DNA from: Firm-04 sp045591925
GTDB lineage: Bacteria; Bacillota; Clostridia; Oscillospirales; Ruminococcaceae
Assembly (NCBI GenBank): GCA_045591925.1
Contig: JAZNTW010000036.1
Location: 1-64,000, forward strand
Direction: 5' to 3'
DNA length: 64,000 nt
Position numbers and translations under genes: made by a program. The notes under the pieces were generated by a model, which ran no database searches, had not been told where the DNA came from, and saw only the letters and a list, made by a program, of their open reading frames with translations. This document shows positions 34,898 to 44,140 of this stretch, piece after piece (within the stretch, counting starts at the first letter, position 1; the number at the start of each line of letters is the position of its first letter).

Positions 34898-36175
34898 TCA
34901 CTGAACAAATAAACGATCGGTATCGAACGGCTTGAACATCATATTATTTCCGTCAGTATCCAGGATGCGGATTTCACGATAAATGCTTTGGATTTTTTCA
35001 GCGATCACTTCAAGAGACTCTCCGGACATTTTGACTGTAACAGCCTTTTGATCTGTCGTGTCATTCTCCGGAACGGTCTTGCCTACCGCTGCATGCTCAA
35101 ACACTGCATCGACGCCGACATCCTGAAGATTGCCAAGCGTAATGCTTGCGATAGTTCCACCATGCAGATAGGTCAGCAAAGAGCACAGATATCTGCCAAA
35201 CAGCGGATTATCCTTGCTGTTGTCATCGCCCATTGTTCCGGTCAGGGAGTAGGAAATACACATTTTCAGATAATTGATATCGTTATACTTTTCGATTTCA
35301 ATGCAATCGGTATTTCCATTGATGCGATAACCCATTTCAAACGCACGAATGCTGTTTTTATTGGCAATAAACTGGAAGAACGCAACGCCGTTATCAGCGC
35401 CAATCCCCTTGAGGAAGCCCTTCATCTTATCATCCATCGTTTCCACATACTGATTATGATATTTCGAAGGCGTCAGCACCACATCACAAAGTCCGGATAT
35501 TCTTTCGTGATCCTGCGAAATGTATTTCTCATTCAGAATAGACAAGGTCGCCTTGCCATCAACAATCGTGTAGATTGCCATAAGCTCAGTTCCTACAAGA
35601 TAATCCTCAATAATGATCGTCTTGCTTTCGGAGAGCTTTAATGCGTATGCAATCGCGCTATCCAGCTGCTCCCGGTCATGACATACGGTAATGCCCTTGC
35701 AGCCTGCATAATCTGTCGGCTTTACGATAACAGGATATTCAATGCGATCCTTTTCTTCTTCCGTGGGCGGCGCACCCAGACACCAGTCTCTTGCGATCGG
35801 CACATCGTATTTGATACAAAGGTCTTTGAAGATTCGTTTGCTGCGGGTCATCTCAATCTGCTCGGACTTTGCATAAAACGGCTTCCCGATCATCTCAGAA
35901 ATCTTCGCTGCCGCAAGCACTCTGAATTCACTGTATCCTGCCATGATGCCATCGATCTGCTCCTGGCGGCATTTTTCTGCAATCAACGCAAAATCACTAT
36001 AGTCAATATCCCATGCCTCGTCGGCAATTTTCTTTGCGGGACTAAGCTGATAATCGGTATTCCGATCAGCGGCAATCACATAAGCTCCCATTTCCTTTGC
36101 TGCTTTTACAATATAAATATCGCTGACTGAGCCGCCGATGACCAGCAGCTTCTTGCCCTTTACTGCTTCAAACAT
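34898..36175 (-). CDS. ATP-grasp ligase (third of the cluster)
   Basis: The 425-residue protein has an N-terminal Rossmann-like preATP-grasp domain (KLLVIGGSVSDIYIVKAAKE), an ATP-grasp lid (VPIARDWCLG; YPVIVKPTDYAGCKGITVCH) and the catalytic core with EDYLVGTEL and FQFIANKNSIRAFEMGYRIN. ATP-grasp enzymes activate a carboxylate as acyl phosphate and join it to an amine or thiol. In the usual core motif the acidic pair for Mg binding is E...N; here E and N in AFEMGYRINGNTD can fill this role. AAGGAG lies upstream. The gene is 15 bases downstream of the ATP-grasp/GNAT gene. Substrates are unknown. Confidence 0.8.
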   Translation of the reverse strand: MFEAVKGKKLLVIGGSVSDIYIVKAAKEMGAYVIAADRNTDYQLSPAKKIADEAWDIDYSDFALIAEKCRQEQIDGIMAGYSEFRVLAAAKISEMIGKPFYAKSEQIEMTRSKRIFKDLCIKYDVPIARDWCLGAPPTEEEKDRIEYPVIVKPTDYAGCKGITVCHDREQLDSAIAYALKLSESKTIIIEDYLVGTELMAIYTIVDGKATLSILNEKYISQDHERISGLCDVVLTPSKYHNQYVETMDDKMKGFLKGIGADNGVAFFQFIANKNSIRAFEMGYRINGNTDCIEIEKYNDINYLKMCISYSLTGTMGDDNSKDNPLFGRYLCSLLTYLHGGTIASITLGNLQDVGVDAVFEHAAVGKTVPENDTTDQKAVTVKMSGESLEVIAEKIQSIYREIRILDTDGNNMMFKPFDTDRLFVQ

Positions 36176-36190
36176 AATAATACACGCTCC

Positions 36191-37882
36191 TTAATCGCAT
36201 CTTGTTGAATCAATATGATACGTATACTTCACAAGTCCTCTTGCATCAACCGTGGACGGAACAAATCCGACCCTCTCATATGCTTTTCTTGCTGTCAGAT
36301 TATTTTCGTTTGTTGTCAGCCAGATGGTCGAAATGCCGCGATCCTTGCAGAATCGGATATATCGCTCCATAATCCGCTTGAACACGCCCTGTCCTCGATA
36401 TCTGGCGTCCGTGACAACCTGTGTAATATAAGAACCGCCGTCGGTTGGCAGGTCATGCGTATAGCCAATCAGAATGCCCTTGATATCCGAACCATCCGGC
36501 TCGTAAACGATGGTACCCTTTTCGCACAGCTTTCTCGCATATTCTTCCACGGTGGTGCCTTGGATTGCAAGACTCTCCGACAACGGATGCGTAAACGCAT
36601 TGTCATTGCGCTCAAGGAACGACTTCAATCTTCCTATAGAGAAGCTCCTGTCACAAACAAGCGGCTCATCATCCACCATCGGATAAATATAATCTTCTAT
36701 CTTCGATACAAATTGTACTTCTGTTTCCATGTCCGGGAATTCAAGAGAGACAAACGCCGCCGCATCTCCTGCCATGGTAACAGCCGGTATGGATTCTCCA
36801 ACCTGCTTTTTTTCGGAAACATCGGTCACAAACGGCTGCACCGCCGGATCAATGAATAAGCCTCGGTATGTACCGTCGATATGACTGTAAACGGGCTGTC
36901 TCGCAATATATTTCAGCGCGCGCGGCTGTGACATCACAGCATCAAAGTAGCTGTCATCCCCCATCGCGGTTGTGAGCAGCAGCTTATACATATTGACGCC
37001 AGAATGCGCCTCGATCATGAACGGGATTCCATTGCCGCCCTGACGCGCATTGATCTCGATAAAAAACAGCTCCGACTGCCGTGTATAATAGCCCTCGATA
37101 TTGTATTCGCCATGGACAATTCCGGCTGCTTCAAAGAGCTTTCGGACGCCATCCTTGACTTCGTTGATCTGCTGCTCCGGAAGCAAGATGGGATAGGATT
37201 GCGTCATCGGAATCAATGGCGCTTTCACACTTCGCTTGGATGTAAACAAGCCATCCCAGAAATACTGCCCCTTATGAATGAACACATCACCGTCAATGAC
37301 ATGATCCAGATCCGTCAGAGGTACATATTCTTCCAGCACGACTTTTTTATTCAGTGAATACAAGCTGCACATATACCAATCTTTTTTAGCGTGCAGCAAT
37401 TCGGAAGCATCTGTCACAATCGTCGTACCGCGGCTGCCGGAGCTGCTGCACGGCTTCATAATAACAGGAAACGTCAATTCTCCGGCTTTGGCGAGTGCTT
37501 CTTCAAAGGTCGCTGTCATCACATGACGCGGATAATATAAGTTCGCCTGCTCCTGTAAATTCCGGAAAGAATGCTTCGTGCCAAGGCTGATTATGCTTTG
37601 CTCGGTGTTGCCAACAAGATTCAGCTTTTCAGCAATATATGCAACATTCGGCATCGCTGCTTCGGAATTGGAAATGACGCCCTCGATTTTTTCCAGCGTG
37701 GCAATTTCGAGGACTCTTTGTTTATCCTTAAAATTCACCTGATAATGAATGTCGGATAATGCTACGCCGGGATTGGTCGTTGTATTATCAATCAGAACAA
37801 CGGTATATCCAAGCTCACGGGCAGTTGTGATCAGCGGAACCTGCGCGGCATTGCCGCCGAGAATCATGATTTTTTTAGACAT
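36191..37882 (-). CDS. ATP-grasp ligase fused to GNAT acetyltransferase
   Basis: This is a 563-residue two-domain protein. Residues 1-400 are ATP-grasp: preATP-grasp start KKIMILGGNAAQVPLITTAR, nucleotide-binding FPVIMKPCSSSGSRGTTIVT, and the Mg/catalytic segment ELFFIEINARQGGNGIPFMI. Residues about 410-555 are a GNAT N-acetyltransferase with acetyl-CoA loop TDARYRGQGVFKRIMERYIR and C-terminal NLTARKAYERVGFVPSTVD. The fusion suggests that one amine is acylated in two ways or that ligation is followed by acetylation. The start ATG follows GAGGAATTG and overlaps the upstream gene by 19 bases, so translation is coupled. Confidence 0.85.
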   Translation of the reverse strand: MSKKIMILGGNAAQVPLITTARELGYTVVLIDNTTTNPGVALSDIHYQVNFKDKQRVLEIATLEKIEGVISNSEAAMPNVAYIAEKLNLVGNTEQSIISLGTKHSFRNLQEQANLYYPRHVMTATFEEALAKAGELTFPVIMKPCSSSGSRGTTIVTDASELLHAKKDWYMCSLYSLNKKVVLEEYVPLTDLDHVIDGDVFIHKGQYFWDGLFTSKRSVKAPLIPMTQSYPILLPEQQINEVKDGVRKLFEAAGIVHGEYNIEGYYTRQSELFFIEINARQGGNGIPFMIEAHSGVNMYKLLLTTAMGDDSYFDAVMSQPRALKYIARQPVYSHIDGTYRGLFIDPAVQPFVTDVSEKKQVGESIPAVTMAGDAAAFVSLEFPDMETEVQFVSKIEDYIYPMVDDEPLVCDRSFSIGRLKSFLERNDNAFTHPLSESLAIQGTTVEEYARKLCEKGTIVYEPDGSDIKGILIGYTHDLPTDGGSYITQVVTDARYRGQGVFKRIMERYIRFCKDRGISTIWLTTNENNLTARKAYERVGFVPSTVDARGLVKYTYHIDSTRCD

Positions 37883-38823
37883 CTTAACAATTCCTCAACC
37901 ATATATTTCATGTCGTCCATTCCGTATCGCTGATCGACCGGAAGCGGCAGAATATTCTTACTGTAATCATATTCCAGCGTATCTTCATTACAGCAGTTCA
38001 GCACATCCGGCCAAAGTGTCGGAATGAAGATTTTCTGTTCTTGCAGCTGCTTTCGTATCATCGCACCATCTTCCAGATACAGCGGATACATAAATGCGCC
38101 CTGCGGAACCGTCAATTCCAGCACATTCAGATTGCCGAGACGGTCATGCAGATATACAAAATTCTCGGTTCTTCTGCGGATGATTGCCTCGTAATCATAG
38201 GAGCGAAGCAAATTCTGCGTCAGCTTGGACATTTTCTTCATCGGCTCGGTTCCAAACAGATGATTGTTGTCCGCAGATTCCAGATAGAATTCACCGGCGG
38301 TTCGCTCAAAACGCCCTAAAACATAATGAATGCGTTCAAACGATTCATCAAGCGGCAGCTCGCTTTCAAGCCTTGCATCGGTATAAAGAAAGCCGCCATC
38401 CGAAACGCCAAAATACTTCCGGCAGGTATACAGCGTATCCATACCCTCTACCGGCATCTGAAAATAACTCTGTGCATTGTCAAATATCACACGCTGATAC
38501 TGCGCATGATATGCAGCAGCCTCTTCGTTATCAAGCTGACCGTAATAATTGACGAGATACAGCCATTCATCGGCTTGCAATTCAAAATCAATCACCGGTC
38601 TGAACCGCTTGTCAATCGAATAAAACGCACATTCCACATCATACTGCGCGCAGACGCCTTTCACGGAGTCGCACAGAAAATAAGGCAGTCTCAGCTTCTT
38701 AATATGCTTTGATGCAATCAGATAGGCAAGACAATTTCTGCCGCAATTCAGTGCAACTGCGTTTTCATGGTAATTGGACCCGCAGTATGTTTCAAATTCA
38801 ATATATCCGCCAATTTCCCTCAT
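37864..38823 (-). CDS. PLP-dependent aminotransferase-like protein
   Basis: The 319-residue protein is shorter than typical DegT/AHBA aminotransferases (about 370-400) but has their landmarks: substrate/cofactor start NCGRNCLAYLIASKHIKKLR, VIFDNAQSYFQMP with the Asp that contacts the PLP pyridine nitrogen, and TCRKYFGVSDGGFLYTDARL with the candidate Schiff-base Lys. It would make or consume an amine in the pathway, supplying a substrate for the ligases. The ATG overlaps the upstream ligase stop (ATGA). It might also be a non-catalytic homologue, but both key residues are present. Confidence 0.75.
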   Translation of the reverse strand: MREIGGYIEFETYCGSNYHENAVALNCGRNCLAYLIASKHIKKLRLPYFLCDSVKGVCAQYDVECAFYSIDKRFRPVIDFELQADEWLYLVNYYGQLDNEEAAAYHAQYQRVIFDNAQSYFQMPVEGMDTLYTCRKYFGVSDGGFLYTDARLESELPLDESFERIHYVLGRFERTAGEFYLESADNNHLFGTEPMKKMSKLTQNLLRSYDYEAIIRRRTENFVYLHDRLGNLNVLELTVPQGAFMYPLYLEDGAMIRKQLQEQKIFIPTLWPDVLNCCNEDTLEYDYSKNILPLPVDQRYGMDDMKYMVEELLRCLKKS

Positions 38824-40019
38824 TGCAGCACAACCTTTACATGATCCTGCATCTCGTTCATCAGTTTAAGCATTTCATCAGCGGACGAAAATTGCAGAAA
38901 AATAATGCCAAGCGCTTTTGCGGCATTATCAAAATGTTCGACTGTGTCGCCGGGTTTCTTATACAGCGCTTTCTTAAAGATATGGGATTCGATTTCTTCA
39001 TCAAATGTGATATCCTGATAGATTCCATCCACATCTGCGTGCAGAACATATGTCGCACAGTAAGGAATCTTGATTTCCGGCTGAACCGCAAGCTCCTCTC
39101 CCATGGCGCATTTCAGCGACATCTCAACAATGTCAACGCCAAAAATATGGCTGAGCTGAATCGGAATCATATTACCGCCGGCACGAGGACCAATATCAAT
39201 CGGAAATACGCGGTTTTTCTGATCCACAACGAGTTCTACATTCATACAGCCGTTTTGGATTCCGAGCTTTGTCACCATATCCTGAAGCGTTTCCTGAACC
39301 TGCTTCAAATCCTCGGCTTCGAGCGAGACGGGGTACATCTTTCCGCCCGGCACCAAGGGATTCATAGAATGTGTCCGGAAGCAATTCATTAAGCCCCAGA
39401 TCATGACAGTTCCATTGTATACAAAGATATCTCCGCCAATGAGATAGGGATGCTTCTTTTCGATAAACGATTCAACCACAATCCGCTTGCCGCGGGAAAA
39501 CGAGAATGCAAATGCAACCGCGTCCTCTATTCCATCCGGCTCACGCAGTACCGTTACGCCCTTGCTTCCCGAAGAATCCACCGGCTTGATAATCACCGGA
39601 AACTCAATCGCCTGTTCTTTCAAATCATGAATGGCATCCTCCGGCTTTGTATAGCCTTTTGCCGCCGGACATTGAAAACCGTTTTCGGATAAAAATGTCC
39701 GGAATCTGTCTTTATTGCAAAGAATCTCAACCGCGTTTGCAGGATTAGTTGGCAGACCGAGCTGTTCGGCAACATAAGCGGCAGTCGTAGCCGCCGGATC
39801 GGAAGCATATGCAAGAATGCCGTCAATTTGTTCTTCTTTTGCAATTTTCAGAATCGTTTCCTTGTCCGTGGTGCTCTCAAGATAAAATTTGTCACAGATA
39901 TATTGTCCGGGATTGTCGGTTAAATAATCGCATACGATTGTATAATAACCCAAACGCTTCGCGGTTTCGATTGCGATCAGCTGCTGTGCAGAGCCGCCAA
40001 GGAGAAGAATTCTTTTCAT
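38820..40019 (-). CDS. ATP-grasp ligase (first gene of the cluster)
   Basis: The 399-residue protein starts at 40019 (MKRILLLGGSAQQLIAIETA) behind AGGTGATTTT; an earlier in-frame ATG at 40142 has no binding site and would add an unconserved tail. It has the preATP-grasp domain, the lid FPVIIKPVDSSGSKGVTVLR, and core motifs VVESFIEKKHPYLIGGDIF and FPIDIGPRAGGNMIPIQLSH. It is closest in style to CarB/PurK-like amino-acid ligases. It opens the operon; a MITE-like element lies 138 bases upstream. A TATAAT-like box is visible at 40097-40092 (minus) but no clear -35 box. Confidence 0.85.
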   Translation of the reverse strand: MKRILLLGGSAQQLIAIETAKRLGYYTIVCDYLTDNPGQYICDKFYLESTTDKETILKIAKEEQIDGILAYASDPAATTAAYVAEQLGLPTNPANAVEILCNKDRFRTFLSENGFQCPAAKGYTKPEDAIHDLKEQAIEFPVIIKPVDSSGSKGVTVLREPDGIEDAVAFAFSFSRGKRIVVESFIEKKHPYLIGGDIFVYNGTVMIWGLMNCFRTHSMNPLVPGGKMYPVSLEAEDLKQVQETLQDMVTKLGIQNGCMNVELVVDQKNRVFPIDIGPRAGGNMIPIQLSHIFGVDIVEMSLKCAMGEELAVQPEIKIPYCATYVLHADVDGIYQDITFDEEIESHIFKKALYKKPGDTVEHFDNAAKALGIIFLQFSSADEMLKLMNEMQDHVKVVLQ

Positions 40020-40157
40020 AAAATCACCTAAACCCTCTTTGAAAAATAGGATATCATCTGCATCACAGACCGATCCTTTTTCACGCCGAAAATTATATGA
40101 TATGCGCATCATTGCTTTCGATATTATCAAATGATTTAACATTGTGGTATCAGTTTA

Positions 40158-40337
40158 AGGCAATACCGCACAGAGTTGGTGGTGCAGATACGCAGTCAGA
40201 TTTTTCGTCAGATTGTATAGAAATGACGCCGCAGGGCTGACGCCCAGCAAGGAATTTCTGTGCAAAATAGCGGAAAATATGCAAGTACAAGTAGATGTGC
40301 CGCCAAGCCGTAAGGCGGACTTTGCGCGGTGTTGCCT
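40158..40337 (+). repeat. MITE-like element, copy 1 (180 bp)
   Basis: The termini AGGCAATACCGCACAGAGT and ACTTTGCGCGGTGTTGCCT are inverted repeats of about 19 bp. It is flanked by TA on both sides (TTTA and TAAC). Inside are hairpin-forming stretches such as CCGCCAAGCCGTAAGGCGG. There is no transposase gene. It differs at only three positions from copy 3 (51871). Confidence 0.85.
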
Positions 40338-40649
40338 TAACCTTTTTATAGTGTATCATATATTCATCCTTTTGTCAAGGTGAATCTGCAAGGCGGCATC
40401 GCGCCAATGTCGAACTGTAGACAGCATATTTCGTCATACGTATGGACAGCGGCAGCCTCCGATTTTGCCCCACCAAGCGAAACCAGTACATATATCGTAT
40501 CTTCCATTGCAATTTCACAGGCAATATCGTATACTATTTATATTATATTTTTCATGCAGACATTGAAAGTGATATGATATCTCAGATGAATTTGTATTAC
40601 GATGACTGACATTGCAATCGGAAACGCAAACTTTTTTTCGCTCTCACCA
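40338..40649. other. intergenic region between divergent ATP-grasp operon and lepA
   Basis: There is no convincing gene. It is AT-rich toward 40,560 with several TATATT-type boxes. The lepA promoter starts at 40650. Together with 40020-40157 and the MITE this makes a 693-bp divergent spacer. Confidence 0.5.
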
Positions 40650-40678
40650 TTGCGTTTTTTTCCGATATATGGTATAAT
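40650..40678 (+). promoter_or_regulatory. lepA promoter
   Basis: TTGCGT (40650-40655), a 17-base spacer and TATAAT (40673-40678) lie 35 bases upstream of the start codon. Confidence 0.7.
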
Positions 40679-40712
40679 AATATGAATATCATCACGAACG
40701 GAGGAACCCGCA

Positions 40713-42515
40713 TTGGCAAAACCGAATATACGGAATTTTTGCATTATCGCCCATATTGACCATGGTAAATCCACGCTTGCAGACCGTATCCTTGAAAAAA
40801 CCTGCGCTGTTGCCACGCGCGATATGGAAGAACAGCTTCTCGATAATATGGATATTGAACGTGAACGCGGTATCACGATCAAGGCACGTGCCGTTGCACT
40901 CGATTATACTGCACAGAACGGCGAAACCTATCGCTTTAATCTGATTGATACGCCCGGTCACGTTGACTTTAACTATGAAGTCAGCCGGTCGCTTGCCGCC
41001 TGTGAGGGCGCAATTCTCATTGTTGACGCCTCGCAGGGCATTGAAGCACAAACGCTTGCCAATACCTATCTTGCCGTAGAAGCCGATCTGGAGCTTCTGC
41101 CGGTCATCAATAAAATCGACCTGCCCTCCGCAGAGCCGGAACGCGTTGCAGAGGAGGTTGAGAATATCATCGGTATCCCCTGCCTTGATGCACCGCGCGT
41201 TTCCGCGAAAATGGGCACCAATATCGAAGAAGTGCTGGAACGCATTGTCACGGATATTCCTGCGCCGGAGGGTGATGAGGACGCACCGCTTCAAGCATTG
41301 ATTTTCGATAGCTATTACGACTCCTACAAGGGCGTTATCATCTATGTCCGCATCAAGCAGGGTACCGTTAAAGTCGGTGACCGCATCCGTTTGATGGCAA
41401 CCGGCGCGGAATTCACCATCGTCGAAGCCGGCGTGATGAGCGCGACCGACCATATCAACCGCGGCGTGCTGACTGCTGGCGAGGTCGGTTATCTGACCGC
41501 CTCGATCAAGAGCATTGGTGATACGCAGGTCGGTGATACGATCACCCTTGCAGAAAATCCCTGTACCGAACCCCTTGCCGGCTACCGCAAGGTCAGCCCG
41601 ATGGTGTTCTCCGGTATCTATCCGGCTGACGGCGCACATTATAATGATCTGCGTGAAGCGCTCGAAAAGCTCCAGCTCAATGACGCTTCCCTCACATTTG
41701 AGCCCGAAACCTCTATCGCGCTCGGCTTCGGCTTCCGCTGCGGCTTCCTCGGTCTGCTCCATATGGAAATCATTCAGGAGAGACTCGAGCGCGAATATGA
41801 CCTCGATCTCGTGACGACCGCACCGTCGGTTATTTACCGTGTTACGCTGACAAACGGCGAGGTCATTATGATTGATAATCCGTCCAATTACCCGAATCCT
41901 GCCAATATCGCAGACGCGGAAGAACCGATTGTCAAGGCATCCATCCTTTCGCCAAAAGAATATGTCGGCGGCATTATGGATCTCTGTCAGGAACGCCGCG
42001 GCGTATTCAAGGATATGCAGTATCTCGATGACGTGCGCGTGGAAATGCACTACATTCTCCCTCTGAATGAAATTATCTATGATTTCTTTGACGCGCTCAA
42101 ATCGCGCACCAGAGGCTATGCATCCCTCGACTATGAGCTGGACGGCTACGCTTCCTCGAAGCTCGTCAAGCTCGATTTCATGCTCAATGGTGAAATTGTC
42201 GATGCGCTGTCCTTTATCGTGCATGATACCAAGGCATATCCGCGTGCAAGAAAAATCGCCGAAAAGCTCAAGGAAAACATTCCGCGCCAGCTCTTTGAGG
42301 TGCCGATTCAGGCTGCCATCGGCGGTAAGATTATCGCCAGAGAAACCGTAAAGGCACTGCGTAAGGACGTTCTTGCAAAGTGCTACGGCGGCGATATTAC
42401 CCGTAAGAAGAAGCTGCTCGAAAAGCAGAAGGAAGGCAAAAAGCGGATGCGTCAGCTTGGCTCCGTCGAGGTTCCGAGCGAAGCGTTCATGGCTGTCCTG
42501 AAGTTTGATGAATAA
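40713..42515 (+). CDS. lepA: elongation factor 4 (LepA), ribosome back-translocase GTPase
   Basis: The 600-residue product starts at a TTG (40713) with GGAGGA ten bases upstream. GTPase motifs are AHIDHGKSTLADRILE (G1), RERGITIK (G2 region), DTPGHVDF (G3) and NKIDLPSAEP (G4). EF-G-like domains II, III and V follow, with the LepA-specific C-terminus containing DVLAKCYGGDITRKKKLLEK and GKKRMRQLGSVEVPSEAFMA. LepA acts on stalled ribosomes and in ribosome assembly. It is followed at short distance by a small zinc-ribbon gene and hemW, a common lepA-hemW order in Firmicutes. Confidence 0.97.
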   Translation: MAKPNIRNFCIIAHIDHGKSTLADRILEKTCAVATRDMEEQLLDNMDIERERGITIKARAVALDYTAQNGETYRFNLIDTPGHVDFNYEVSRSLAACEGAILIVDASQGIEAQTLANTYLAVEADLELLPVINKIDLPSAEPERVAEEVENIIGIPCLDAPRVSAKMGTNIEEVLERIVTDIPAPEGDEDAPLQALIFDSYYDSYKGVIIYVRIKQGTVKVGDRIRLMATGAEFTIVEAGVMSATDHINRGVLTAGEVGYLTASIKSIGDTQVGDTITLAENPCTEPLAGYRKVSPMVFSGIYPADGAHYNDLREALEKLQLNDASLTFEPETSIALGFGFRCGFLGLLHMEIIQERLEREYDLDLVTTAPSVIYRVTLTNGEVIMIDNPSNYPNPANIADAEEPIVKASILSPKEYVGGIMDLCQERRGVFKDMQYLDDVRVEMHYILPLNEIIYDFFDALKSRTRGYASLDYELDGYASSKLVKLDFMLNGEIVDALSFIVHDTKAYPRARKIAEKLKENIPRQLFEVPIQAAIGGKIIARETVKALRKDVLAKCYGGDITRKKKLLEKQKEGKKRMRQLGSVEVPSEAFMAVLKFDE

Positions 42516-42533
42516 CCCATTGGAGGCATTCCT

Positions 42534-42848
42534 ATGAAACATATTTGTCCGCACTGCGGTAAAAAGAGCTTTTCAGCCCTGATGAAAGCACGCTGCGGCG
42601 GCATGAGCAGCGCCGGAAAGCCCTGTCAGGAATGCGGCGTTCGCTGCGTCAACGGCAAGGCTTCGCTGATCGTCAATTCCGTGCTGCGACTCGCGGCGTT
42701 TATCATGATCATCTATATCTATTTTGTTCATGAAAATCTGATGCAGGTTTTCTGGTTCGGCTTTGTACCGCTGATTTTGGCGTATATTCTCGGATTTCTG
42801 TTTGATATGTTCTTCGGCAAGCTGATTGTCGCGATCAAACGGCAATGA
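42534..42848 (+). CDS. small zinc-ribbon membrane protein
   Basis: The 104-residue product has a Cys4 zinc ribbon (CPHCGKKSF ... CQECGVRCV) at its N-terminus and two membrane spans (residues about 48-63 and 70-92). TGGAGG precedes the ATG. Its stop overlaps the hemW start (ATGA), so the two are translationally coupled. Function is unknown. Confidence 0.7.
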   Translation: MKHICPHCGKKSFSALMKARCGGMSSAGKPCQECGVRCVNGKASLIVNSVLRLAAFIMIIYIYFVHENLMQVFWFGFVPLILAYILGFLFDMFFGKLIVAIKRQ

Positions 42849-43933
42849 GCGCAGGCATCTATATTCACGTTCCGTTTTGCGCGGTCAAATGTCCCTACTG
42901 CGATTTTTATTCCGTGCGGTATTCCCGTGAAAAAGCTGCGCGATATGCAGACGCGGTTTGTCGGAATCTCGATGCGCTGCCTCACGGATTAGCCGTAGAT
43001 ACAATATATTTCGGCGGCGGTACGCCCTCGCTGCTGTCTACCGATTTTATACGGCGCTTTCTGGATATCATCCGTCAGCGCTGTCAGCTCGCGGATAACG
43101 CCGAAATTACGCTCGAAGCAAATCCCCTGACTGCAACTGCCGAACGACTACATTCATGGCGCAGTAACGGCATCAATCGGCTCTCGCTCGGCACACAGTC
43201 CTTTGATGCGCAGATTTTGCGGATTCTCGGCAGAAAACATACACCGGAACAGGGGCTTGAAGCCGTCCTGCGCGCCGCAGAAGCTGGCTTTTCTAATCTA
43301 TCTATTGATCTGATGCTCGGTCTGATTGAACATACGGAAGCGCTCTGGCAGCAGGAATTGGAGACTGCCGCTTCGCTGCCTGTCTCACATATTTCCGCGT
43401 ATCTGCTGAAAATTGAGGAGCATACGCCATTCGGACTGCAGCCGCCTGCGCTGCTCGATGAGGATACCCTCGCAGACCGCTATCTGCAAATGCACGACGC
43501 CCTGACAGCACGCGGTTTTCAGCATTATGAAATCTCCAATTTTGCAAAAGACGGTGCTGAGAGCCGTCACAACCGCAAATATTGGCAGCTCGAACCCTAT
43601 TACGGCATCGGACCTGCCGCGCATTCCTGTCATGATGAAAAGCGATACGCAGTCAGCCGCGATTTGGAACAATTTTGCGCCGCAGCGGTTCAACCGGAAA
43701 CCGTCACCGAACCAAACGCCGAAAGCGAATCCGAACGCATCATGCTCGGACTCCGGCTTGCCGAAGGCATCCGGCTCGACAGCGTACCGACGCATCGGAC
43801 TCAATTACTCCGCAAAGCAAAGCCACTGATCCCGATGTATCTGGAAACCGATGGTGAATCGCTCCGCATGACGCCGCAGGGCTGGCTCGTTTCCAATGCG
43901 GTGCTTGTGCATCTGGATTCCGCATTCTGTTAA
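42845..43933 (+). CDS. hemW: HemW-like radical SAM protein (heme chaperone family)
   Basis: The 362-residue protein has the radical SAM motif CAVKCPYCDFYS near its N-terminus (YIHVPFC) and HemW/HemN-type motifs TIYFGGGTPSLLS, SLGTQSFD and LMLGLIEHT. HemW was long misannotated as oxygen-independent coproporphyrinogen oxidase but acts in heme insertion. The characteristic Cys of the HemN N-terminus is absent, which fits HemW. The TAA stop (43931-43933) sits at the very edge of a MITE-like element, which may have supplied it. Confidence 0.88.
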   Translation: MSAGIYIHVPFCAVKCPYCDFYSVRYSREKAARYADAVCRNLDALPHGLAVDTIYFGGGTPSLLSTDFIRRFLDIIRQRCQLADNAEITLEANPLTATAERLHSWRSNGINRLSLGTQSFDAQILRILGRKHTPEQGLEAVLRAAEAGFSNLSIDLMLGLIEHTEALWQQELETAASLPVSHISAYLLKIEEHTPFGLQPPALLDEDTLADRYLQMHDALTARGFQHYEISNFAKDGAESRHNRKYWQLEPYYGIGPAAHSCHDEKRYAVSRDLEQFCAAAVQPETVTEPNAESESERIMLGLRLAEGIRLDSVPTHRTQLLRKAKPLIPMYLETDGESLRMTPQGWLVSNAVLVHLDSAFC

Positions 43934-44092
43934 GGCAATGCCGCACAGAGTTGGTGGTGCAGATACGCAGTCAGATTTTTCGTCAGAATGTATAGAAATG
44001 ACGCCCAGCAAGAAATTTCTGTGCAAGATGGCGGAAAATATGCAAGTAGATGTGCCGCCAAGCCGTAAGGCGGACTTTGCGCAGTGTTCCCT
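43933..44092 (+). repeat. MITE-like element, copy 2 (160 bp, internally deleted)
   Basis: It has the same ends as copies 1 and 3 (AGGCAATGCCGCACAGAGT and ACTTTGCGCAGTGTTCCCT) and lacks two short internal blocks. It abuts the hemW stop codon and is followed by a terminator. Confidence 0.8.
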
Positions 44093-44100
44093 TAAAACAA

Positions 44101-44140
44101 AAAAGGTAAGCCGTTCGATTTTCGGCTTACCTTTCTTTTT
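44101..44140. terminator. bidirectional terminator
   Basis: AAAAGGTAAGCCG pairs with CGGCTTACCTTT and is followed by CTTTTT; on the other strand A-runs give U-tracts. It is shared by hemW and the convergent glycosylase gene. Confidence 0.8.

Noticed and set aside
34126..34912. Plus-strand frames across the SLC13 gene
   Set aside because: They are antisense to a gene with typical transporter motifs and a clear AGGAGG start.
40692..42554. 620-residue open frame antisense to lepA
   Set aside because: It is the exact antisense of lepA with no binding site and no family resemblance; long antisense frames are common over GC-biased codons.
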